Assembly: GCA_903928755.1 (NCBI GenBank)
Contig: CAIYSH010000435.1
Coordinates: 1 to 6,018 of the forward strand
Direction: 5' to 3'
Origin: an uncultured Alphaproteobacteria bacterium
Lineage (GTDB): Bacteria > Pseudomonadota > Alphaproteobacteria > Caulobacterales > Caulobacteraceae
Length of the DNA stretch: 6,018 bases
The notes under the pieces were generated by a model. It saw only the letters and a program-made list of their open reading frames with translations. It ran no database searches and was not told where the DNA came from. This document shows positions 1 to 5,093 of this stretch, piece after piece. The translations under genes were made by a program, and so were the position numbers. How positions within the stretch are numbered: the stretch's first letter is position 1; each line of letters opens with the position of its first letter.

Positions 1-17
1 ACCCGGCCATGGCCTGA
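1..17 (+). CDS. Possible last codons of an upstream gene (partial)
   Basis: One frame runs in from the left edge and ends at a TGA (15-17), encoding ...P-A-M-A-stop. The next gene begins 15 bases later behind a good Shine-Dalgarno sequence, spacing typical of an operon, so this may be the tail of a co-transcribed + strand gene. Only four residues are visible, so neither its identity nor its reality as a gene can be established here. Confidence 0.2.
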
Positions 18-32
18 GCAAGGACCTCCGGA

Positions 33-644
33 ATGCTTGAAGTGTTTTTCGACTGCTCCAGTCCCTGGACCTATCTGGCCTTTGAGAACCTCAAGGCCCT
101 GCAGAAGGAATTGCAGGTCGAGACCGCCTGGAAGCCCATTCTGGTCGGCGGTATCTTCAACACGGTCAATCCCAGCGTCTACGCCCAGAGGGAGACCCCG
201 GTCCCGGCCAAGGCGCGCTATATGGGCAAGGACCTGCGGGACTGGGCCCGGTTCACAGGCCTGACCATCAGGTTCCCGCCTGCAGTCTTTCCGGTGAACA
301 GCGTCAAGGCCATGCGCGGCTGCATCTGGCTGGAGCCCCAGGGCCGGATGCTGGACTTCGCCACCGCGGTCTTTGAGGCCTACTGGAGCCAGGATCAGGA
401 CATTTCGGCAGACGAGGTCCTGAAGGCCATCTGCGAAAAGCTCGGGATCGCTCCGGCCGCCTTTTTCGAGGGGATCGCGCAGACCGGGGTCAAGGACCAG
501 CTGAGGCTGAATACCGAAGAGGTGATGGCACGCGGCGGCTTTGGCTCGCCCACCATCTTCGTCGGCGGGAACGACATGTATTTCGGCAATGACCGCCTGC
601 CCCTGATCCGCGATGCCGTTCTGCGGGCCCGGGCGCAAGCCTGA
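33..644 (+). CDS. 2-hydroxychromene-2-carboxylate isomerase family protein (DsbA-like thioredoxin fold, kappa-GST related)
   Basis: The 203-residue product has the length and layout of the HCCA isomerase/kappa glutathione S-transferase family, cytoplasmic thioredoxin-fold enzymes. NahD-type members use glutathione to isomerise 2-hydroxychromene-2-carboxylate in naphthalene breakdown. The N-terminus reads FDCSSPWTYLA; S10, just before P11, sits where the catalytic Ser of NahD lies. VGGIF (residues 38-42) follows, then an all-helical insert. The C-terminal part has GSPTIFV (171-177) with the cis-proline P173, then a DMYFGNDRL segment typical of the family. There is no CxxC, so a redox DsbA role is unlikely. 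There is no signal peptide. The ATG is preceded by AAGGA at 20-24 with 8-base spacing. No aromatic-degradation genes are adjacent, so the true substrate is unknown; many family members act as general glutathione-dependent enzymes. The family call is firm, the reaction is not. Confidence 0.88.
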   Translation: MLEVFFDCSSPWTYLAFENLKALQKELQVETAWKPILVGGIFNTVNPSVYAQRETPVPAKARYMGKDLRDWARFTGLTIRFPPAVFPVNSVKAMRGCIWLEPQGRMLDFATAVFEAYWSQDQDISADEVLKAICEKLGIAPAAFFEGIAQTGVKDQLRLNTEEVMARGGFGSPTIFVGGNDMYFGNDRLPLIRDAVLRARAQA

Positions 645-646
645 AG

Positions 647-674
647 ATGAAACGAAAAGAGAACCTGCTATAGG
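647..674 (+). promoter_or_regulatory. Putative housekeeping sigma promoter for helicase-pdeM
   Basis: The 36-base gap before the helicase is AT-richer than its surroundings. It contains ATGAAA (647-652, 4 of 6 to TTGACA), a 16-base spacer and TATAGG (669-674). The extended element GCTATA (667-672) resembles the Caulobacter-type -10 consensus GCTANAWC. A start 6-8 bases downstream of the -10 would fall at or next to the helicase ATG (681), giving a leaderless or nearly leaderless mRNA; leaderless mRNAs are common in Caulobacter. This is pattern matching only. The gene could equally be read through from the isomerase. Confidence 0.4.
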
Positions 675-679
675 CAGGT
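663..679 (+). repeat. Perfect 6-bp inverted repeat just before the helicase start
   Basis: ACCTGC (663-668) and GCAGGT (674-679) are exact reverse complements separated by the 5-base loop TATAG, ending one base before the ATG at 681. In a read-through mRNA this hairpin would bury the only Shine-Dalgarno-like AGG bases ahead of the helicase. As DNA it overlaps the proposed -10. There is no T-run, so it is not an intrinsic terminator. Six base pairs could arise by chance. Confidence 0.4.
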
Positions 680-680
680 C

Positions 681-3161
681 ATGGCTGCCGACCCGCCCCT
701 CCTGCCGGAAAGATTCGCCGACTGGTTCGCAGCCCGTGGATGGCAGGCCAGGTCCCATCAGCTGAACATGGTCGCCCGGGCCAGGGCCGGGCGTGACGCC
801 CTGCTCATCGCCCCCACCGGCGGCGGCAAGACCCTGGCGGGGTTCCTGCCCAGCCTGATCGATCTGGCGGAACGTCCGCCTGCCAACACGCCTCAGGGCA
901 TCCACACCCTCTACATCTCGCCACTCAAGGCCCTGGCTGTGGATGTGGAGCGCAACCTGATGGCCCCCATTCTGCAGATGGGCCTGCCGATCGTGGCGGA
1001 GAGCCGGACAGGCGACACCGGCGCCTCCCGCAAGCAGAGGCAGAGGGTCAGGCCGCCGGACATATTGCTGACCACGCCGGAACAGCTGGCCCTGTTCTGC
1101 GCCTGGGAGGGCGCTCGCCTCTATTTTGAGAACCTGTCCTGCGTGATCATTGACGAGATTCACGCCATTCACGCCTCCAAGCGCGGAGACCTGCTGGCCC
1201 TGGCCCTGGCGCGGCTGCAGGTCTTTGCGCCCAACCTGCGCCGGGTGGGACTGTCGGCCACGGTGGATGATCCCGACGTGATCCGCCGCTGGATGGCCTG
1301 GGGCGGACGGACAACCGCCGAAACCCCGCGACCGGAAGACACGGTTGATCTGGTCATTGGCCCGCCGGGCGCCCAGCCGGTGGTGGACATGCTGTTGTCC
1401 GAAGGCCGGGTGCCCTGGGCCGGGCATACCGCCAAGCACGCCATGGAAGAGGTCTATCAGGCCATCAAGGGCGCCCGCACGGCCCTGGTGTTCGTGAACA
1501 CCCGCTTCCAGGCCGAGTTCGCCTTTCAGGAACTCTGGAAGATCAATGACGATGACCTGCCCATAGCCCTGCACCATGGCTCCCTGTCGGCCGAGCAGAG
1601 GCGAAAGGTCGAGGCGGCCATGGCGCGGGGAGAGCTGAGGGCCGTGATATGCACCTCGACCCTCGACCTCGGCATAGACTGGGGGGATGTGGACCTGGTC
1701 ATTCAGCTGGCCTCACCCAAGGGGGCAAGTCGCATGGTCCAGAGGATCGGCCGGGCCAATCACCGGCTGGATGAGCCTTCGCGGGCCCTGTTCGTGCCGG
1801 CCAACCGGTTCGAAATGCTGGAGTGTCAGGCCGCCCGGGAAGCCATTGCCGAGAACCGGTTCGACGGCGAGCCCGCCCGAACCGGCACCCTGGATGTCCT
1901 GGCCCAGCATGTCATGGGCCTGGCCTGCTCCGAGCCCTTTGACCTGCTGAGACTCTATGACGAGCTGGTCGCGTGCGGGCCCTATGGCGATCTCACCTGG
2001 GAAGACTTCGAACGGGTGGTCGATTTCGTCTCGACCGGCGGCTATGCGCTCAAGGTCTATGACCGTTTCCGGCGGATCGTGAAGGGCCAGGACGGGCTCT
2101 GGAAGGTGCGTGACGCGGCCACGGCCCAGAGGCACAGGCTGAATGTCGGGGCCATCCTCTCACCCGCCGTCCTGTCGGTCCGCATCGCCATGGGCAAGCG
2201 CCTGGTCGGTGGCCGCAAGATCGGCGAGATCGAAGAAGGGTATCTGGAAATGCTCGACCCTGGCGACACCTTCGTCTTCGCCGGTCAGGTCTGGAGCCTG
2301 GTGGCGGTGACGGGTTTGGACGTCTTCGTGAAGGCCGCGACGGACAAGGATCCGAAAATGCCCTCCTGGGGCGGCTCGAAATTCGCCATATCCACCTTTC
2401 TGGCAAAACGGGTGCGCGAGCTGATGTTCGACCAGGACCACTGGCAGGTCCTGCCCGCCGATGTCCGCGAATGGCTGGAGGCCCAGAGAGACCGTTCCAT
2501 GATCGTTGGCGAGGGCGAGCTCCTGCTGGAGACCTTTCCGCGGGGACGGCGGAACTTCCTGGTCTGTTATCCCTTTGAAGGGCGCCTCGCCCACACCACC
2601 CTGGCCATGCTGCTGACCCGGCGACTGGAGCGGCTTGGGGTCGGGCCTCTGGGCTTTGTCTGCAATGACTATGCGGTGGCGATCTGGTCACTCAATCCGA
2701 TGAATCATCTGGAGTTCGACGACCTGTTCGGAGAGGACATGCTGGGGGATGACCTGGAATCATGGCTCGCGGAAAGCTTCATGATGAAGCGGGCCTTCAA
2801 GGGGTGTGCGGTGATCAGCGGCCTGATCGAGCGCCGTTTTCCGGGGGAGCACCAGAAATCAGGGCGACAGGTGACCTTCTCCACAGACCTGATCTATGAC
2901 GTCCTGCGCCGTCACCAGCCCGACCATCTGCTGTTGGCCTGCGCCCGGTCCGATGCCGCCACCGGCCTGATAGATGTCGCCCGACTTGGGCAGATGCTGG
3001 CGCGCATCCGGGGCCAGATCCGACATGCCGATCTGCAGCACCTCTCGCCCTTTGCCGTGCCGATCCTGCTGGAACTGGGCAAGGAGCGCACGCCAGGTCA
3101 GTCCGGCGACATGATCCTGGCCGAAGCCGAGGCAGACCTGATTGCGGAGGCCATGTCATGA
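681..3161 (+). CDS. Ligase-associated DNA damage response DEXH-box helicase (Lhr-core type)
   Basis: This 826-residue superfamily 2 helicase is of the Lhr-core type and matches the ligase-associated family (TIGR04121-like) in length and in its PdeM neighbour. It should use ATP to translocate on single-stranded DNA and unwind duplexes in cytoplasmic DNA repair. Visible motifs: a Q-motif-like region near residue 27; Walker A APTGGGKT (44-51); motif II DEIH (158-161); motif III SAT (192-194); motif IV LVFVNTR (269-275); motif V CTSTLDLGIDWG (324-335); motif VI QRIGRANHR (354-362) with its arginines. About residues 380-500 should form the winged-helix region, and the rest the Lhr beta-barrel and DEAD-associated C-terminal domain. 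All catalytic motifs are intact. The ATG is fixed by an in-frame TGA at 648-650 and no other start codon in between. No strong Shine-Dalgarno precedes it. The stop overlaps pdeM by 4 bases, so the two are coupled. Confidence 0.96.
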   Translation: MAADPPLLPERFADWFAARGWQARSHQLNMVARARAGRDALLIAPTGGGKTLAGFLPSLIDLAERPPANTPQGIHTLYISPLKALAVDVERNLMAPILQMGLPIVAESRTGDTGASRKQRQRVRPPDILLTTPEQLALFCAWEGARLYFENLSCVIIDEIHAIHASKRGDLLALALARLQVFAPNLRRVGLSATVDDPDVIRRWMAWGGRTTAETPRPEDTVDLVIGPPGAQPVVDMLLSEGRVPWAGHTAKHAMEEVYQAIKGARTALVFVNTRFQAEFAFQELWKINDDDLPIALHHGSLSAEQRRKVEAAMARGELRAVICTSTLDLGIDWGDVDLVIQLASPKGASRMVQRIGRANHRLDEPSRALFVPANRFEMLECQAAREAIAENRFDGEPARTGTLDVLAQHVMGLACSEPFDLLRLYDELVACGPYGDLTWEDFERVVDFVSTGGYALKVYDRFRRIVKGQDGLWKVRDAATAQRHRLNVGAILSPAVLSVRIAMGKRLVGGRKIGEIEEGYLEMLDPGDTFVFAGQVWSLVAVTGLDVFVKAATDKDPKMPSWGGSKFAISTFLAKRVRELMFDQDHWQVLPADVREWLEAQRDRSMIVGEGELLLETFPRGRRNFLVCYPFEGRLAHTTLAMLLTRRLERLGVGPLGFVCNDYAVAIWSLNPMNHLEFDDLFGEDMLGDDLESWLAESFMMKRAFKGCAVISGLIERRFPGEHQKSGRQVTFSTDLIYDVLRRHQPDHLLLACARSDAATGLIDVARLGQMLARIRGQIRHADLQHLSPFAVPILLELGKERTPGQSGDMILAEAEADLIAEAMS
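3146..3150 (+). promoter_or_regulatory. Ribosome binding site for pdeM
   Basis: GGAGG lies inside the last codons of the helicase gene, 7 bases before the ATG at 3158. It favours that start over the internal ATG at 3206 and supports translational coupling. Confidence 0.7.
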
Positions 3162-3886
3162 GCCTGACCGTCAACGGCCACGGATTGCGGCTCGAACAGG
3201 TTTCAATGGGGGGGCTCCGGCTCGATCTCAATGGAGAAGCCGTGGTGATGCGGCCGTCAGGTGCCCTGTGGCTGGAAACCTCCCGCACCCTGATTGTCGC
3301 AGACCTGCATCTGGAAAAGGGATCGGCCTATGCCGCGAGGGGACAGTTGCTGCCGCCCTTCGACTCCCGGGAGACACTCCATCGCCTGGCGGGAGAGGTC
3401 GCACACCTTGCCCCCCTTAGCCTGGTCCTGCTGGGCGACACCTTTCATGATGGTGCGGGCGAACTGCGGCTCGCGCCGGCCGATCATGACGCATTGAGAT
3501 CCATGGCCGACGGTCGCGCCCTGATCTGGGTTCTGGGAAACCATGACTCGGAGGGGCCAGCTCACCTGCCCGGTGATGTGGTGGCGGAACTGGAGCTCGC
3601 AACCCTGACCCTTCGCCACGAGCCCCGGGATGGACAACAACCTGGCGAGATCTCCGGGCACCTGCACCCCTGCGCCCGGGTTGCATCGGCTGGCGGGTCG
3701 GTCAGACGACGGTGTTTTGTCACGGACGGTGCCCGGATGATTGTGCCGGCGTTTGGAGCCTATGCCGGGGGGTTGAACATACTTGACCCCGCATTCGGCG
3801 GACTGTTCTCCGGGACGGTGATCGCCGGGGCTCTGGGCCGGGAGCGGATCCATGCCATTGGTGCAAGATCACTGCGCCCCGACTGA
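3158..3886 (+). CDS. pdeM: Ligase-associated DNA damage response endonuclease PdeM (metallophosphoesterase)
   Basis: This 242-residue calcineurin-like phosphoesterase belongs to the PdeM family (TIGR04123-like), predicted two-metal enzymes that cleave phosphodiesters in DNA repair. All metal-ligand motifs are present in order: DLH (D49, H51), GDTFHD (GD at 93-94), GNHD (127-130), LRHEP (H154) and GHLH (167-170). The stretch DLHLEKGSA and the PSGALW just before it are characteristic of the family. There is no signal peptide, as expected for a cytoplasmic enzyme. The start codon overlaps the helicase stop (ATGA), with GGAGG 7 bases upstream. A second start at Met17 (3206) would give 226 residues and an N-terminus closer to the family norm, so the first 16 residues are less certain. 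A run of seven G follows that Met17. The protein probably acts with the helicase and with a ligase and exonuclease encoded elsewhere. Confidence 0.95.
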   Translation: MSLTVNGHGLRLEQVSMGGLRLDLNGEAVVMRPSGALWLETSRTLIVADLHLEKGSAYAARGQLLPPFDSRETLHRLAGEVAHLAPLSLVLLGDTFHDGAGELRLAPADHDALRSMADGRALIWVLGNHDSEGPAHLPGDVVAELELATLTLRHEPRDGQQPGEISGHLHPCARVASAGGSVRRRCFVTDGARMIVPAFGAYAGGLNILDPAFGGLFSGTVIAGALGRERIHAIGARSLRPD

Positions 3887-3890
3887 TCCC

Positions 3891-4334
3891 CTACATGCGC
3901 ATGGCCTTCTCAAGGGCCATGGCCAGCGAAACCCCAGCGCCAAGGGTCAGGACCGTGACCATGCGCGGATACCTGTTGGGCACCCCAGGGGCGGCGTGAT
4001 CGAACATCCACTGGATGATGAAGGCCGCCAGAAACCCGCCGACGATCCAGTCCACATCCACATGGCGACGCAGGGCCAGTAGACCCCAGCCCGTGACCGG
4101 CGAGATGGTCGAGCCCGCCAGCCGTGCCAGGTGGGGCTCGGCGCGGGAGGACTCCACCCCCCAGCGGACGCCGCCCAGAAATCCCATTGCCACGGCCGAC
4201 CAGGTCAGCAGGACATTCAGCCCGTGGATTGTCAGGGCACTGGGCCCATAGGCATAGAGGATGGCCGAGAGCGGGAAGGGAGCAAGTCCCAGCAGGGCCA
4301 TGGCCCATAGGCCTTTCGGAGCCGGTTGTGTCAC
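3891..4334 (-). CDS. DUF3429 family membrane protein
   Basis: This 147-residue, very hydrophobic protein fits the DUF3429 family, whose function is unknown. About five membrane segments are visible (near residues 9-29, 36-59, 70-88, 94-111 and 123-141), and the family-like FLGGVRWG lies at 52-59 at the end of the second. Charged residues between segments 2 and 3 (ESSRAEPHLAR) form a short loop. The start is GTG, not ATG: AGGAGG sits 6 bases upstream, and the stop codon TAG of the preceding gene directly abuts the GTG. It is therefore the third gene of the TauE-TIGR02186 operon and is probably translated by ribosomes finishing the second gene. It ends 4 bases from the convergent pdeM stop. An internal ATG at residue 12 is an unlikely start because it would cut into the first membrane segment. 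Family assignment is from recognition, not a search. Confidence 0.83.
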   Translation of the reverse strand: MTQPAPKGLWAMALLGLAPFPLSAILYAYGPSALTIHGLNVLLTWSAVAMGFLGGVRWGVESSRAEPHLARLAGSTISPVTGWGLLALRRHVDVDWIVGGFLAAFIIQWMFDHAAPGVPNRYPRMVTVLTLGAGVSLAMALEKAMRM

Positions 4335-5093
4335 CTAAGACCTCCTGAATGCCGCAGACGCGGCCCAGCCCGCAGCCAGGGCAATGCTGACTGAGACGAG
4401 ACCGTAGGTCCAGGGATGCAGATGTGCAAAAAGATAGAGGGCCCGCTGCAGGCCGACCTTCCGGACTTCAAGATGACGGAGCCGCGAGGAAACAGGCCGA
4501 CCCTCCTGAAACAGCAGGATCTGGGCCTGGTAGCGTCCGATCGGCGCATCTGTGGGCAGGTTGATCTCGGCCTTGAACAGGTTCCGGTCGACAAAGACAA
4601 CGCCATGGTCGTCTTCGTCATAAAGGCCCATCCTGGACTTGAGCCGCACCACTGCCCGACGCCATTCCGGATAGTCGAACCCAAGACGGTTCACGACCAC
4701 ATCCTTCACCCCGTATCGCGTCTCGACCTTGTGTTCAGCCGGGGCATCGAAGGCAAGGTGATCAAGACCGGCACCCAGCCCCTGGAGGACCGGTCGCCCT
4801 GCAATCTGCGCAAGGGGCCGCGTTGACGCCGCCATGTAGAAACCAGGGGCACCCTGGAATATGACAGGGCGGGAATTGATCCAGAGGCCGGCAATCCGGA
4901 TCTTGTGTGCAATCCTGATCGGCTGTTCAGGGCCGCGGACAAGAACCACCACATCACTGGGTCTTTGGCCGGGATCGAATATCGCGCCATAGAGTACGAT
5001 TCGCGCGCCCTTGAACCCGGATGTGACCTGGACCTCTGTCGTGGTCAGGGCCGCAGAAACGGCGGGGGGAGTAGGGACGCCGGGCGCGATCAT
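4335..5093 (-). CDS. TIGR02186 family protein (Alph_Pro_TM), single C-terminal membrane span
   Basis: This 252-residue protein matches the alphaproteobacterial TIGR02186/PF09608 family of unknown function, commonly found beside a TauE/SafE permease as here. Recognisable parts are a beta-rich domain with ITS-type start (VQVTSGFKGARIVLYGAI, 21-38), VVVLVRGP (48-55), AGLWIN (68-73), the GAPGFYMAAS stretch (81-90), a LYDEDDHGVVFVD segment (157-169), APIGRY (183-188), and one hydrophobic span at about 227-247 followed by RRS. In the family the long domain is expected outside the cytoplasm behind a signal peptide. Here the N-terminus is proline-rich and has no hydrophobic core; only VSA-A (12-15) resembles a signal peptidase site. 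The ATG overlaps the TauE stop (ATGA) and has only a weak Shine-Dalgarno. The reading frame extends upstream but offers no ATG or hydrophobic stretch. The next gene starts immediately after its TAG. Confidence 0.88.
   Translation of the reverse strand: MIAPGVPTPPAVSAALTTTEVQVTSGFKGARIVLYGAIFDPGQRPSDVVVLVRGPEQPIRIAHKIRIAGLWINSRPVIFQGAPGFYMAASTRPLAQIAGRPVLQGLGAGLDHLAFDAPAEHKVETRYGVKDVVVNRLGFDYPEWRRAVVRLKSRMGLYDEDDHGVVFVDRNLFKAEINLPTDAPIGRYQAQILLFQEGRPVSSRLRHLEVRKVGLQRALYLFAHLHPWTYGLVSVSIALAAGWAASAAFRRS
4341..4346 (-). promoter_or_regulatory. Ribosome binding site deciding the GTG start of the DUF3429 gene
   Basis: On the minus strand AGGAGG overlaps the two final Arg codons of the upstream gene and lies 6 bases before the GTG at 4334. 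This is the strongest Shine-Dalgarno in the window and supports both the GTG start and coupling to the upstream gene. Confidence 0.8.

Noticed and set aside
711..715. GATTC (GANTC, the CcrM methylation motif) close to the helicase start
   Set aside because: GANTC occurs several times across the window inside codons, and this one lies downstream of the start rather than in the promoter, so no regulatory meaning is supported.
91..936. Repeated CTCAAGGCCCTG in the isomerase (about 91) and helicase (about 925)
   Set aside because: Both copies encode Leu-Lys-Ala-Leu with favoured codons; a 12-base match of this kind is expected by chance and is not a functional repeat.
2050..2691. 213-codon open frame on the minus strand inside the helicase gene
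   Set aside because: Its product is Arg/Pro/Ser-rich with no domain-like pattern, as expected from the antisense of GC-rich coding DNA, and it lies fully within an intact helicase.
3257..3853. 198-codon minus-strand frame opposite pdeM
   Set aside because: pdeM has all its active-site motifs in the + frame; the antisense product resembles no family and has no ribosome binding site worth noting.
3894..3903. 10-bp palindrome CATGCGCATG near the convergent junction
   Set aside because: It is explained by the Met-Arg-Met codons at the end of the DUF3429 gene and has no second copy nearby to suggest an operator.
4416..4826. 136-codon + strand frame opposite the TIGR02186 gene
   Set aside because: It is a shadow of a recognised gene with no family signature.
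5060..5093. A frameshift at the G6 tract (5064-5069) as an explanation for the missing TIGR02186 signal peptide
   Set aside because: The two alternative frames upstream of the tract encode charged residues or stops, not a hydrophobic signal, so moving a base would not restore one.
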